Part shown: positions 25,501 through 37,600 of the stretch, in pieces
Layout of the letters: each line of letters opens with the position of its first letter
Numbering within the stretch: the stretch's first letter is position 1
Assembly (NCBI GenBank): GCA_951799425.1
Contig: OX637392.1
Location: 57,871,093 to 57,935,092 of the forward strand
Length of the DNA: 64,000 nt
Direction of reading: 5' to 3'
Source: Ilex aquifolium
Lineage: Eukaryota; Streptophyta; Magnoliopsida; Aquifoliales; Aquifoliaceae
Position numbers and translations under genes: made by a program
The notes under the pieces: generated by a model
Told to the model about the DNA's origin: nothing
The model's database searches: none
The model's input: the letters and a program-made list of their open reading frames with translations, nothing else

Positions 25501-25537
25501 TGGGTTGGTCAAGGCCATCATCTTGAGAATACTCCAT
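16543..25537 (-). CDS. MATE/DETOXIFICATION multidrug and toxin extrusion transporter, seven exons, intact
   Basis: MATE proteins are 12-helix H+ antiporters at the plasma membrane or tonoplast that export secondary metabolites, organic acids or xenobiotics. Minus-strand exons from ATG 25537: 25232-25537, 22544-23175, 21428-21484, 20478-20716, 17982-18100, 17718-17804 and 16543-16611. All have GT..AG borders in matching phase. Total is 1509 nt, or 502 aa, the normal family length. Hallmarks in order: [16 protein letters not shown] (helix 1-2), [56 protein letters not shown], then a charged C-terminus ending LNE. The sequence most resembles the Arabidopsis DTX40 (At3g21690) subgroup. The substrate cannot be deduced. 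Introns are large and hold MITEs, a SINE and a hAT element without disturbing the exons. A final-exon paralogue lies at 54703-54771, so the locus was tandemly duplicated. Confidence 0.93.
16857..17333. mobile_element. MITE family copy 1, in the last introns of the MATE gene
   Basis: A long A run (16857-16880) precedes sequence rich in the motif gtaaaaacactcacaa / tggtaaaaatagttaccaca. It is matched block by block by 24308-24676. The right end tacggtaccgtagtcaaat pairs with the reverse complement of the other copy's left end. The left boundary is not clear. It has no coding capacity. Confidence 0.55.
18212..18226. repeat. (GA)n microsatellite
   Basis: Short GA dinucleotide tract inside intron 4 of the MATE gene. 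Confidence 0.6.
18227..19980 (-). other. MATE intron 4, unassigned sequence
   Basis: A non-coding stretch. Around 18455-18540 there is a tRNA-like arrangement (cccaatggtatcc, then ggtcaaaagttcaagtct) that could be the A and B boxes of an old SINE, but it lacks a recognisable tail. Otherwise nothing is identified. Confidence 0.35.
19982..20126 (+). mobile_element. Au-type SINE relic
   Basis: GTGATCTGAATGTCACGAGTTCGAATC is a Pol III B-box region. It is followed by AACAGCCTCT, a GTAAAAAGCTG(T)GTACA block and a GGGAGTCTCGTGCACT 3' part. This is the order of the plant Au SINE consensus. The 5' A-box region is degenerate. Located in intron 4 of the MATE gene, antisense to it. Confidence 0.7.
21142..21358. 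mobile_element. hAT-type MITE, 217 bp
   Basis: The left end TAGGGGTGTCAAC and right end ...CTCCCCCTA are inverted and typical of hAT. They are flanked by CTCACTAC (21134-21141) and CTCACTAT (21359-21366), an 8-bp duplication with one change. The inside has repeated ACACGACAC motifs. Located in MATE intron 3. Confidence 0.8.
21840..22310. other. AT-rich MATE intron 2 with a MITE-like end
   Basis: The sequence gtgtgtttggtatgaagaaa at 21840 resembles one end of common plant MITEs, but I cannot find the partner end or a duplication. The rest is AT-rich without features. Confidence 0.3.
23347..23818. mobile_element. Fold-back MITE in MATE intron 1
   Basis: Long inverted repeat. The left arm agtaaactacacatatggtc...caattaagcccttgaacc pairs with the reverse complement of the right arm ending gattatatgtataatttact. 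Both arms carry the recurrent motif caattgagtc(c/a)tt. A further partial copy of the arm begins at 23530. No clear target duplication was seen. Confidence 0.6.
23828..24130. mobile_element. TIR element with palindromic core in MATE intron 1
   Basis: The ends GGAAAAG...GGTACCGTACCG are inverted. Flanks show the 9-bp repeat CAAAATCAT (23819-23827 and 24131-24139). The interior is itself a near-perfect inverted repeat (caaaagggagaaattataac against gttataatttctcccttttg). Around the centre ATGATCGATCA occurs three times. An 8-9 bp duplication fits Mutator-like or hAT MITEs. It would form a long hairpin when transcribed with the MATE intron. Confidence 0.75.
24308..24676. mobile_element. MITE family copy 2, in MATE intron 1
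   Basis: Termini gatttgactatggtac and the reverse complement of gtatcgtagtcaagtc are inverted. The body consists of alternating blocks of the type aaaacatccacaaatgtagt, shared with 16857-17333. It is the more complete of the two copies. Confidence 0.6.
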
Positions 25538-25613
25538 TCTTTCTGTTCTTTAGGTGCCTATTGCCCTCGACTAAATATTGTCCTTGCACTGAATTTGTTT
25601 TTGTTTTGGTCAG

Positions 25614-25624
25614 TATATAAATAC
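25614..25624 (-). promoter_or_regulatory. Possible TATA box of the MATE gene
   Basis: GTATTTATATA on the minus strand lies about 80 bp upstream of the ATG at 25537. Spacing would allow a short leader. AT-rich sequence makes a chance match plausible. Confidence 0.35.
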
Positions 25625-26004
25625 TTTTCATCAAAAACAGTCAGTAGTTCTCAAAGAGATTGATTAGACATAAATCGAAGTCTACTCAACACCCACTCTA
25701 GCCTCTCCATCAATGATCATCATTCTCAGTTGTGCGGTTATGTAAAGTCAGCCACTGAGATGGGAGACAGGGAGAGTCTGCTGTCCTGATTTGGTGGCCA
25801 GTGTGATCATATTGACTGATCTGTTTACTTTCTCAAACTTTATCACGGATATCTTGGGAACACATATATCTTGTGCTATCTTTTTCTTTTTTGAAAAGTT
25901 AATCTTGGATAATGTACATCATGTGTTGTACACACACACAAGCACATATGTGTGCATTCAACAGACCCTTGTTGGGCCTGTTTTGTTGTGTTTCACAACA
26001 TTAA

Positions 26005-26426
26005 GGCCTTGTTTAGATGACAATAATATTGATTGGGAATTGGATTTTCATTCTTAAATCTTAAATTATTATGTTTGGAGAGTCAATTATTTATTAATCT
26101 AACTCGGGAATAAAATTACTACCGTAATCCAATTCCTAATAATCGTGGATATCCTAAACCCATGACGAATGGTGGTAATCTCATACATACATTGATTGAA
26201 TATTTTATATAAGGAATAAAAATCCTAAAATACTAAAATGAACTTCATTTCAAAAATTAAGTTTTTCTCCTAAAATTAATCTCTTTTCTAAAATTAAATT
26301 ATTTTCTAAAATAATTTGAGAATAACATTAATTCTCACATTAGATTACTGATAATAACTAAATACTGAATATAAGATTACTATAGTAATTGAAACTCGAT
26401 AATATTATTGTCATCCAAACGTACCC
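26005..26426. mobile_element. Tourist/PIF-Harbinger-like MITE, 422 bp
   Basis: TIRs GGCCTTGTTTAGATGACAAT and, reverse-complemented from the right, GGGTACGTTTGGATGACAAT. They are flanked by TAA on both sides (26002-26004 and 26427-26429). The inside is AT-rich without coding capacity. It lies 0.5 kb upstream of the MATE start codon. Confidence 0.82.
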
Positions 26427-26963
26427 TAAGGGAAAACTGAAAAACCGGTATAAATATTGGCCAATTGGGACTAATTTAGATAAAAGTGTACAAACAAAAA
26501 TATTTTAGGCAAAAGTCCTTTTTTCATGCAAAAGGACTAAAAAGCCATTCAAAATATACAAACAAAAGTAAAAATCATTTTTTGGAAACCAAATATCAAA
26601 TGCCGAAAAATCCGAATATTAAGTTCATGAAATTATTGCAGTAAACACGACGCTTCAAATCCGAACGACACACCACATATTCAAGATACAATCGTCCATT
26701 TTCCTTATTTGTTTGAAATTCAAAAAATTCTACGTTTCAATTCATTCCTTTTTCCAAATCTACTGGAGTGGTTACTCAGAAAAATGATATCGTATTTTTT
26801 GAGGGGCCATTCGCAGACGATTTGGGAGGTTTTTAGTCAACTGTTGCCGAAAACCTTGACTCAGTTCCTTCACTCCGCCTACAATGAGACATAATTAACT
26901 ACAGAAGATTTCAACGAAAGAAAAAAATTGAAGACAGAATATGAAGACCCATATTTGATGTGT

Positions 26964-27057
26964 CTCTTTGGTGCAAGTCTTTGGTTTAACTCTTTGGTGC
27001 AACTCGGTGGTTTAACTCTTTGGCGTGACTCGGTAGTTTAACTCTTTGGTGTGACTA
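26964..27057. repeat. Minisatellite, ~26-bp period
   Basis: Three to four imperfect units with the core tttaactctttggtg, each followed by a variable (c/t)aactcggt(g/a). Non-coding. Confidence 0.7.
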
Positions 27058-27156
27058 GTCATGTATCTTTTTTGTGTATCTCTTCAGTGTGTCTCTGTTG
27101 AAGTACCAATACAACGAGATTTAAGAATGTCGACTTCGGATCAAGAGAGAGAGAGA

Positions 27157-27340
27157 GGGGAACGATGCCTTGAATACGTAGGGAAAGAGAAAGAGTTTGA
27201 GAGAGAAAATAGGGGGAGAGAGTAAAGATGCCTTGAATACCTAGGGGAGAGAGAAAGAGTTTGAGAGAGAAAATAGGGGGAGATAGAGTGAGAGAGTAAC
27301 GGTGAGAGAAAATAAAGAGATAGAGTAACACTGAGAGAAA
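27157..27340. repeat. Purine-rich tandem duplication, ~65 bp
   Basis: Two copies of a unit containing gatgccttgaatac then aaagagtttgagagagaaaa (27165-27217 and 27229-27282), followed by degenerate gagagagt(a)ac repeats. Confidence 0.65.
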
Positions 27341-28534
27341 ATCAGAAGAGAGAGTGAGAGAATAAAAATAAATGTTTAAAATTCAAACGAATAATAACAT
27401 AAAATAAAATCTTTACATATTTAAAAAGAAAATAAACTGCCAATGAGTTATGCATTATTTAAGGAAGGATAATTAAGTAATAGAAGAAAAAAGTAAAATG
27501 AATTGTGTACCTAATAACAAGAAATTTACATATAAGAGGACTTAATAGCGTAAAAATTTGAATTGTGAACTTTCTCTTAAATAAGTCTTAAAAAATGTAC
27601 TAACGCTCAATTTTTCCAAACATTAAATTATCTGGCCTACACTTTTCCAAGGCCGGCCCAACAGTATAATAAAAAAAGCATTGACTTTAGGCTCCAAATT
27701 TTTAGAAAGTCTCATAATTTTAAGTACATCACTAGCCCACAAAAAAAATTAAATCTATTAAATTTTAAGCCTTACAAAAAAGCACCAAAAAATTAAATTC
27801 AATCAAAATTTTTATTGCAATAATTTGGGTCTATAATCCATTTTATATCATTAAAAACTTAGAAATTAAAAAAATAAAAAAATACTCAAAAATCAACTCA
27901 TATTTACTCCCACACACTCTCTCTCTCTCTCGCCGATAAAAAAATAAAAAAATATAAAAATTGAAATTAAACACTCTCTTTCCCTCTCTGTGGTAAAAAA
28001 ACAAAAACAAAAGTTGAAATCTCTTTCTCGACAACATTAACACATCTTTCTTTTATCTCTCTCTCACATAAAAAATTAAAAATAAATTAATTATTTTAAA
28101 AAAATAATACTTCTCAATTTAATATTTCTACTTTAAATCTTAAATTGTCTTGAGCCGCCTGTGCACTTTTCTATTGTTTAAAGTCATTGATTTGGTCTTA
28201 GTCTTGGCAACGGCCCATGGCCTACTTCTTATTTTAACCGCTACCTTTAACTTTCAAAGGAAGCTTTCACTATTGTTGGTTTTTGTCCTTTCTTTGGCAG
28301 TAGATTTCGGTTGTCCTTTTCTCTTGCTTTTGCTCTTTATTTTCTCTGTCTGTTTGTCAGCTTGCATTCTCAAAGGAAAAAAAATTCAACTTTGCTTTTA
28401 CAAGGAATATAATCAAGAGAGGATTCTTTAACACTCTTTACAACAAGTGTGTTTGTGGAAGTGACGTTAATAGAAATTATGGGAGGTTATTGTATCAAAT
28501 ACTTATCACACTGAGTGATCGACTCTGAAGGACA
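27341..28534. other. AT-rich intergenic sequence
   Basis: No gene is recognised. There are (CT)n/(TC)n patches around 27915-27930 and 28060. Reading frames here are hydrophobic by-products of T-rich sequence. Confidence 0.4.
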
Positions 28535-28599
28535 CAAATTAACAACTCTTAAATTTTAGGAGTTTAATTAATATTAAAATTATCTCTCTTATATCAATC

Positions 28600-30960
28600 T
28601 ATATCCATATATAGAATAAGACTATTTATTTCTCTCTCCCTCATATATAGTAACATTCAAATATAGAAAAATAGTACAACTTAAGCACAAAAAAATAATA
28701 ACATTCAAAAAAAAAAAATAGTAACATTGAATATTAATATTTTTAAAAAATAACAGTAGTAACATAGTCAACAAAAAAAAGTAACATTAAATATTGATAT
28801 TTCAGAAAAATAGTAACATTCAATATTAGTAATAACATACTCATAAAAAAAAATAGTAACATGCACAACAAAAAAATAGTAGCATGAAGAAAAAAAATAG
28901 TAACATACGTATTAACATTCAATATTAAATTAATCATAGTCTTATCAGCAAAAAAAAAATGAGAGAGAGAGAGAGAGAGATATGTCAAATTTAAATTTGA
29001 ATTTCAAATTTTATGGAAAAAAAATATTTCATTAAGTGTGAATCAAGGATGACTGTTTAGGAAACTGATTTAATGTTGAAGATTGTTTTTAAGTCATTAG
29101 AAAGGCATTTGAAGTTTTAAAAAAATAGTGGATTTAACTACTTATTAGTAAGATTAAAAGCGGACTTACTCCCAAATAAGTTTTTTTGGTGGACTAAACT
29201 CATTATAACTCCCTTAAGGAAGACTAAGCCCCAGTTTCCGCTTTTAAGAAATTAATTGTGCAAGAGTTATTTTTCCATAATTTCATTGCTTTATTAAATA
29301 AATTATAGAACATACATGTATTTTGATTACCATGAAAAATTTACAGGAAGGTTTTAAAAAAATTTCATTCTATTGTCTGGAAGAAAAAAAATTACAAGAA
29401 AATTTATTCGATTGTATAAATTACCCTTATTTATATTAAATCGGTCTAAGAAAGAAAAAAAATATTATAAGTTATAAAATTTTAAAATAAAGTGGCCTCA
29501 AACCTAATTTTGGGACAAGCATTAGTACGAAGATCTCTGAGCTAAATTATATGGTTAACTAAACCCACACTAAGCTTTTTAAAAATTAATAACTAATAAA
29601 ATAATTTTTTTTAAAATAAGGATAAAATGTAAAGTTAGTTATACATCACAAATTTCTTGCATTTCCTTGTGTTTTTACAAGAAAAAAAAAGTTGGTTAAA
29701 TAAAATTATTTTTCATTATTTTTTCTATTTCATACTAACTAAATACGTGAAAATTTCGAAAATTTTCTCTTTCTTACATTTTCTATAATAATCTTGCTAA
29801 AATAACGGACCCTAAGGATAAACACTCAAATGCAAAATATTTCTCAAATATCTATTTGGTGGATTGATGTACAATATATATAAAAGGATTGCAGCAAATA
29901 AGAGATATGGATTTAATCCTTATCTCAGTGATATACATTTGAAAATTGATTTAACAAGGGAATCCTAATCTTTATCTCTGACACACCCCTACAAGTGTAG
30001 CATCCCGTTAAGGCGGTTGAGCTTGTCACGAAGAAGATGGAATCGAGGAGTAGACAACGGTTATGATCCTTGGTTGATAGGTATCGAATTTCAAGTGATT
30101 TCTGGGCAACTTTATCATGGACAAAGTGAGAGCTATTTCAACATGCTTCATTCTATTGTGAAAAATTGGATTGTAGTAGGATATGTAGCACCCACGTTGT
30201 CGCACCAAAGGATAGGACATTTGATTACACTAAGATCATTGAGTAATTACAACTGTTTGATGCTTTAAACTTTGATTACAAGTAATGATGTCAACTCTCT
30301 TTGACGTGTTTCTCACATGCACAATTCTCTAATTCTCGGTTTGATTTGATGAAGACGAGAGTCTGGATTGATGTATTTCTCATTCAATTTGGTGCTGAGG
30401 TTGATGAATTTGATGAAGACAAAGGTTGAATGAGTGTGTCTCTTAATCTTTGATTTGAAGACGCTTTGGCGGGTTTAATGAAGACAAGGGTCAGATGGGC
30501 GTGCCTTTTAATCTTCAATTTGTCATTGATTTTGGTGGATTTTCTTACTGTTCTTTATGTTAATCTGATTGAAGATGGTATGAATCTCTCGAAAGACCTT
30601 GATGGTGTATTCTTCGTCTCAAATATAGATTTGTAGGGCTTGAATGCGGGTGGACTCGAGTAGAGCTTTTGCTGACCTTCATTTCTCCTGATTTCCTAAC
30701 TTTTTGGCTTGTGGTTTTTTCCTAGATTTTTAGCCTCCCTTTCCCCCTTCCCCCCTGGTAAATACATATGGGCTTCATGGGCTTGGCTTGCATTTAATTT
30801 GGGCCTTAATGAATTTTGGAGGCCTCTCCCAATTTTAGTTTGGATTGGGCCTTATGGTTAGACTTTTGTTATTTTTTTAAGGGAAATTTGGAGGCCGGTC
30901 TCCCTATATGGACTTGTTTGGACTTAAGTTCGTCAATGAAACTTATTTGTTATGAAGTCT
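28600..30960. repeat. Repeat block X, copy A1
   Basis: AT-rich start with many aaaaaatagtaacatt units (28660-28950), a GA tract (28963-28981), then about 1.9 kb of less biased sequence. Matched by 59165-61207. Partial relatives lie at 31024-31670 and 40461-40737. No protein is recognised. It may be a degenerate non-autonomous transposon, but no termini could be set. About 215 bp (30177-30390) are absent from the other copy. Confidence 0.6.
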
Positions 30961-31023
30961 GTTTTTTGTCAATTTTACCATACTATCCCTTCCCTTTAGA
31001 AATGAAATAAAACTAAAAATTAA

Positions 31024-31166
31024 AAATTCCTAAATCTTAGGAGTTTGACTAAGATTAAAATATTTTCTCTCTCATATCTATCTATATCCATATATAGGTT
31101 AAAAGTTTGACTAACATTAAAATTTTTCATCTCTCTTATCTATCTATATACATATATAGGTTAGAC

Positions 31167-31214
<48 letters not shown>

Positions 31215-31718
31215 ACATTAAAAATAAAAAATAGTAACATTCAAATACAAAAAAAAAAGTTATCATTTGGACACAAAAAATAATACATTTAAACACAAAA
31301 AAATAGTAACATTTAAACATAAAAAAAATTGAAACATTCAATATTAATATTTAAAAAAAATAACAACAGTAATATGTTCAACAAAAATATTAACATGTTC
31401 AACAAAAATAGTAACATGCTTAACAATAACTGTAACATACTTAACAATAATTATTTATCTCAAATTCAAACGCAAAAAATAGTATCATTCAAACACAAAA
31501 AATAGTAATATTCAAAAACAAAAAAAAATAGTAATATTGAATATTAATATTTAGTAAAATAATAATAGTAACATGCTCAACAAAAACGCTCAAAATAATA
31601 GTAACATGAACAGTAACATAATAAAAAAAATAGTAACATGAATTTGAATATATAGGTTAGGTATATATATATATATATTCGATTACCACTTTCCTCACCA
31701 TAGCACTGCCACCATCAC
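31024..31718. repeat. Repeat block X, fragment interrupted by the gypsy element
   Basis: Another copy of the start of block X (cttaggagtttgactaagat, then aaaaaatagtaacat units). It includes a (TA)21 tract at 31170-31211. It appears to resume after the retrotransposon at 40233-40737. Confidence 0.5.
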
Positions 31719-33794
31719 TGTAGAGATCTGAAAAGTAAGGATAAATTTTTCAATTTTGCCGGTAGGGCACTATTCATGCATCATTTGTCGGTAGGGCATT
31801 ACATATGCATCATTTAGGCGTAGATCATGTTTAGGAGCATAATTTGAGTATGTCATAGAAGAGAAACATGCTTACAATGTTAAAATACACCTACTGTGTA
31901 AATTTGAGCCTAAACGAAAATAGTTTCAAAAATTGGACAAAATCTCGAGCGGCCTAGGTGGGACCGGCCAAACCCGGCCACTAGCAAAAATATATTTTTT
32001 TGATAATTTTCATTTAAAATAATTTTAAGAACTTTGGTTAAAATAGAATGTCGAATTGAGGCGTTTCGGGACGGGTTGTAGTGTAACGGGGTCCCGGATT
32101 CATCAAGGGCAAAAGGGTCATTTTGCACCTTTGCCCTCCACTATAAATACAGCCCTTTAGTGTAAAAATATCAGTGTTTTTGGTCTGGGAAGGGGCAATA
32201 CACGTTCAAGGAGGAAGAATAAAGAAAAACCCTAGGTTCTTCAAATTTCAAGCCACCAAAACTCAATCTTAGGTCAAGATTCTTGCATGACTTCCTTCTA
32301 AGAAGTTGTTCCTCTCAACAAGAGCTAGATTCTCACATATCGGTTCGGCTATAAAGCGAACACAACTCTCTTGGTTTGAGAAAAACCATTATAGGTATGA
32401 TGTTTTACTAAGTTGGGAATAGATTTAAGTTTTCTTGCCTTTCCATGTGTAGATTGAATGATTTATGTGTTTACTTGATGCTAGAAAATCATTTAGTTGG
32501 TAGTTGCTTTGAAAACTTAGAGTTAATGGCTTAAGTACTTTTGTGTTCTTTGAATTTCTTGACAATTTGTTGCTATGATTAAGGTGTATATTGCTTATGT
32601 GTTGAATTATCATATTCTACCTTATGTTTATGTAGAGAAACTCTTGTGGTTTGAGAGTTATGATTTATTCCATGAATTGGTAATTTGTGTATTTGTATTT
32701 CTTTTAGAAATTGTGAAAGTAATGAACATGAAATATGATCACATGTTTAATTCATTGAATTGTGCCTCACATTCATGTAGATAAAGTGTTATGAATTTAA
32801 AGTTATGCTTTACTTTATAAAGGGGGCATATTTTAAGTTATACGCCAAGTGTTTGATGAAATGTTTCATAGAATTCACATTGAGAAAAATCATGGCATAC
32901 ATGAATCCTTGGAACATAGTGTGGGTTGAGCACTTGGTGCTATGCATTATGAGGGTGTAGATCCTGTGGTGAAAAACCCAAAATCTTGCCAATGACAGTA
33001 TTCGCGGGCTGACGGGGGCGGATCATGAAGCGAGACATGGGTGGCATAGAGTTACATGAGTGTGTCATGCATATTGACATTGCATAGCATTGAGGGATTG
33101 CGGGGTTGTAGCTTTTAAAATGTACACTTGCACATGTCACACCTTAAATTTGTTCCTAGCATTAGTATTTTGTCATACCAGCAGTTGAGCTGACCCATTT
33201 GCGGGATATCATATTACAGATGAGGCTCCCGGTACTTGAGACTTGAGGAAGTCTTGAAGAAAGGAGAGAAAAAGGGGCTTGAATGGATATTTGGCCCTTG
33301 GGGCATATTTTGTATGTATGGGCATAAGTCGACCATTTTAAAGTGTAAGGGTGTAAACCCAATTGATATGTAGGATATCTTTATTTAATGAGTATCATAT
33401 GTGTATATTGAAAATAAAGGATGTATGTTTAATTTACATGGGTTGTGACCACCGAGTGAGGGTGGGTTGTGATATGTTTATGCATATGAAAATTGTGAAT
33501 ATTAGGTGGGAAAAAGGCTTGGAAAACAAAGGAGGTTATGTCGAAATTTTATGAAAAATTAAAAGACTTGTTAAGTGTGTAAAACACCTTTTAAATAGGT
33601 GGGAATGATGTCAAAAGGGGGGTTTTAGAAACCTTGAAGAAATAGGCTGAAAATAGAAGAAAAGTGGTTTGAAAAAATTTGGGAAAACGTGGGAAATGAA
33701 TGAGAAACCAATTTATCCAACCTAATGACCTTTCATTTACTTTCTTCTTCCTTTTCACTCACTCACCGGGTTTGTGGAAATTCGGGGCGTGACA
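31719..33794 (+). repeat. 5' LTR of the gypsy element
   Basis: Starts TGTAGAGATCTG and ends GGGGCGTGACA. Contains a TATA box (TATAAATA, 32142-32149) about 425 bp in, the likely start of the R region. Confidence 0.93.
32142..32149 (+). promoter_or_regulatory. LTR TATA box
   Basis: TATAAATA in the context ccactataaatacagccc. It is repeated identically at 38572-38579 in the 3' LTR. It would direct genomic RNA synthesis of the retrotransposon. Confidence 0.6.
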
Positions 33795-33796
33795 AC

Positions 33797-33811
33797 TTGG
33801 TATCAGAGCTT
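33797..33811 (+). other. Primer-binding site (initiator Met tRNA)
   Basis: TTGGTATCAGAGCTT two bases after the 5' LTR. TGGTATCAGAGC is the usual plant retrotransposon match to the 3' end of tRNA-iMet. Confidence 0.85.
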
Positions 33812-34639
33812 AGGGATTAAGTCTTATATGGGAGCTGTAGGGAAATGAGTGTGCCACTATTGGAGATACTTAGAAGACATGTGTGGTGACAAAGAAATTA
33901 TTTTTGCGTCATGAGTTTTGGATGTCATAGAGAGTATTAGTGTATTTTGACTGAGAATGTATGAAAGTAAAAAGGCTTCGAGGTATGATGCTTTATGATG
34001 TTATAATTTTTTTAGGTTATGTCAATTTTCATTATTTTGTCTGGCCCTTAGTTGCTTTAATTTGTGAAGTCAAAGATGTGTGGTAATTCAGCTTTGTTGC
34101 TTGGAGGTAAGGTCAACTATGACATCCTTTATATAATTTTGGTTAGGTCAAGTTATTGGAATTGATAGAGATGTTAAAAATCGCAGAAAGATTGAAAATT
34201 TTGATTTTATGGTGAAAACTTTGAGTTGGATGTGTCTTTCATTAGGGTGACTAAGAGACTATAAAATGGTACAATGTGCAAATACAATCAATTGGACGAG
34301 CATGGTAAAATGAATAAGTATTTGTATCGATTTTGGAATAAGAGTATAAATTGTGATGTTGCTTCGGAGTGGATTGGAGGTTGTTATATGACCATTTATT
34401 TGAGGTTATTAATAGTGGTCTGGAATTAGTATAAATAGTTGACTAGTGTTGTTTTGGGTAAAAAAAAAAAAAATTAAATGTTAAGTGATGACTTAATTCT
34501 TGTACAATTGGGTTTTAAGAATTATTCAGAAAGAATATGATTGGTGCAATAATTGATGAATTATATTAGATGACTTTGCTTGAAGATTAATTGAGAATGA
34601 GATGGTAAACCTTTGAAGGGAAAGAAATATGGAGTAAGG

Positions 34640-37600
34640 AAATTGCTCATTACATGAAAGGGTAGGCAGAGCCAGACTACTCAGGGTCGTGTTTATGCAG
34701 TGGCCACACCAGAGGTATCTACTTCTGGACCTTCAGTGGTTTGAGGTACATTCCTTGTGTTTAGTTCATGGGTCAGCGTACTAATAGACTCATGTGCATC
34801 TCATTCATTCATATCTATCATGCTTACCATGACATTGGGGTTGGACATAGATCGGTTAGACCCACCATTGCATGTTGACACCCCAATTGGGGGTAGTGTG
34901 ATATTGACGAGGATCTGTAGAGATTGCTCGATAGAGATAGCTGATTGCATCTTTTTTTTTTATTTCATTCTGCTTGACATGTCTGGTTTTGATATTATTT
35001 TGGGGATGGATTGGTTGTTTACTTTCCGGGGTAGTATAGATTGCTATAGGGGGAGAGTGACAGTGTGTACTCCTGAGGGAGATAGCTTTTATTTCACGGG
35101 AGATCGTGGGGATTTCTTAGTTCCACCCTTGTATGACTCGAGGAGTTGGGGAGGTCATAGTTACATGTTGGCTAGTTTGGTAGTAGATGGGGGTGGGACT
35201 ACAGAGAGTGTGTTACCACCCATAGTGGATGAGTTTCCAAATGTCTTCCCGGATGACTTGATTAGTCTACCACCGAGACGAGAGATAGAGTTCACGATAG
35301 AGCTTATCCCAGGCACTATGCCTATTTCCATTCCACCTTATCGTATGTCTCCAACTAAGTTGAGAGAGCTGAAGGAGCAGTTGACTGATTTGTTGGGTAA
35401 GGGTTTTATTCGTCCTAGTACTTCTCCGTGGGGTGCTTTGGCACTATTTGTGAAGAAGAAGGATGAGACATTGCGTTTGTGTGTGGATTATAGGAGGCTG
35501 AACCGAGTCACTATCAAGAATAAGTACCCGTTGCTGAGGATAGATGACTTGTTTGGTCAGCTTAGGGGTTCGAGGTGTTTCTCGAAGATTGATCTTAGAT
35601 CAGGGTATCACCAGTTGAGAGTACGGGAGGAGGATGTGGCGAAGACAGCTTTTCGCACTCGTTATGGCCATTATGAATTCGTGGTTATGCCATTCGGTAT
35701 GACGAATGCCCCTGCGGCATTCATGGACTTGATGCATCACATTTTTAGTCCTTATTTAGATCAGTTTGTTATGGTGTTTGTCGATGACATTTTGATTTAT
35801 TCACCTTCTGAGGATGAGCATGCCTTTCACCTACGGATTGTGTTACAAATTTTGAGGGAACACCGTTTATTTGCTAAGTTCTCGAAGTGTGAGTTTTGGC
35901 TTCAGGAGGTGCAGTTTCTAGGCCATGTTGTGTCAGGTAGTGGAGTATCTGTGGATCCTTCTAAGATTGACGCTGTTATGAGTTGGGAGAGGCCGAAGAG
36001 TGTATTTGAGATTCGGAGTTTCTTGGGATTGGCAGGGTACTACCGTCGGTTTGTAGAGGGGTTTTTTCGTCTTGCCGCGCCGATGACTCGTCTGACGTGC
36101 AAGGGCATTAGATTTTAGTGGACAAATGACTGGGAGCATTCATTTCAGGAGCTGAAGAAGAGGCTGACTTCAGCACCTGTCCTGATTATACCTAAGGGAG
36201 GTATTGGCTATACCGTTTATTGTGATGCTTCACGAGATAGATTAGGCTGTGTGTTGATGCAGGAGGGTAGAGTGGTAGCCTATGGTTCTCGTCAGTTGAA
36301 GAATCATGAGCAGAACTACCCCACACATGATTTGGAGTTAGCTGCCGTCATTTTTGCACTTAAGAGTTGGCGACACTACTTATATGGGGAGAGGTTCGAG
36401 GTGTTCTCAGATCACAAGAGCCTCAAATACATTTTCACGCAGAAGGACTTGAACCTTCGACAGAGGAGATGGATGGAGTATATGGAGGACTATGACTTTG
36501 ACCTTCAGTACCATCCTGGGAAGGCCAATGTCGTAGCAGATGCGCTTAGTAGGAGACCGAGGAGCACTGTAGCTAGCATTGCTATTAGGGAGTGGGAGAT
36601 GATGGGAGACATTGGGGAGTTTGACTTAGACCTTGCCGAGTCTGAGGGACATGCCACACTATTCAGTGTTTGTGCACAGCCTACACTGTTGAGCAAGGTT
36701 ATTGAGGCACAGTTACATGACACAGAAGCAGGGCAGATTCGAGCACAAGTTGCAAGTGTCGAGGGCTTTGAGGGATGGACAGTTCATTCTGACCTTAGCC
36801 TGAGGTATATGGGTAGAGTCTTTGTTCCAGAGTCTCTTAGGGCTGATGTCCTTAGAGATTTCCATCATTCACTCCTTGCAGTACATCCAAGAGGCACTAA
36901 GATGTACCATGATTTACGTCGCCAGTATTGGTGGACGGGGATGAAGGGGGATGTGATGCAGTTTGTATCGAGATGTCTCACATGTCAGCAGGTTAAGGCT
37001 GAGCACCAGAGACTTGGGGGTTTGTTACAACCATTGCCAGTGGCCGAGTGGAAGTGGGAGTTTGTTACCATGGATTTTGTGATGGGTCTTCCAAAGTCAC
37101 CTAGAGGTCACGATGCAGTTTGGGTTGTTGTTGATAGGTTAACGAAGTCCGCACATTTCCTACCGATTAGAGCGACTGATTCAGTGGATGTTCTCAGTAG
37201 GCTGTATATCCGAGAGATAGTACGACTACATGGGATTCCTGTTTCCATTGTTTCAGACAGAGACCCACGTTTCACTGCACGGTTTTGGCAGAGTCTTCAG
37301 ACAGCCTTGGGGACTCAGCTACTGTTTAGTACTACTTTCCACCCTCAAACTGACGGTCAGTCAGAGCGTACTATTAAGATACTTGAGGACATGCTTAGAG
37401 CATGTGTTATGGACTTCAGGGGTAGTTGGAAAGACCACCTTACTTTAGTAGAGTTTGCCTACAACAACAGCTATCAGTCTAGTATTGAGATGACACCTTT
37501 TGAGGCGTTGTATGGTAGGCCGTGTCGTTCACCAGTATGTTGGACTGAGGTAGGGGAGACAGCTGCTTTAGGGCCTGACATAGTCCGTGAGACCACTGAC

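Noticed and set aside
30017-30268. 83-codon frame in block X, partly shared with 60557-60784
   Set aside because: The two copies differ by frame-changing gaps and neither resembles a known protein. Treated as non-coding repeat.
33797-33811. tRNA-like match next to the LTR
   Set aside because: It is only the primer-binding complement of tRNA-iMet, not a tRNA gene.
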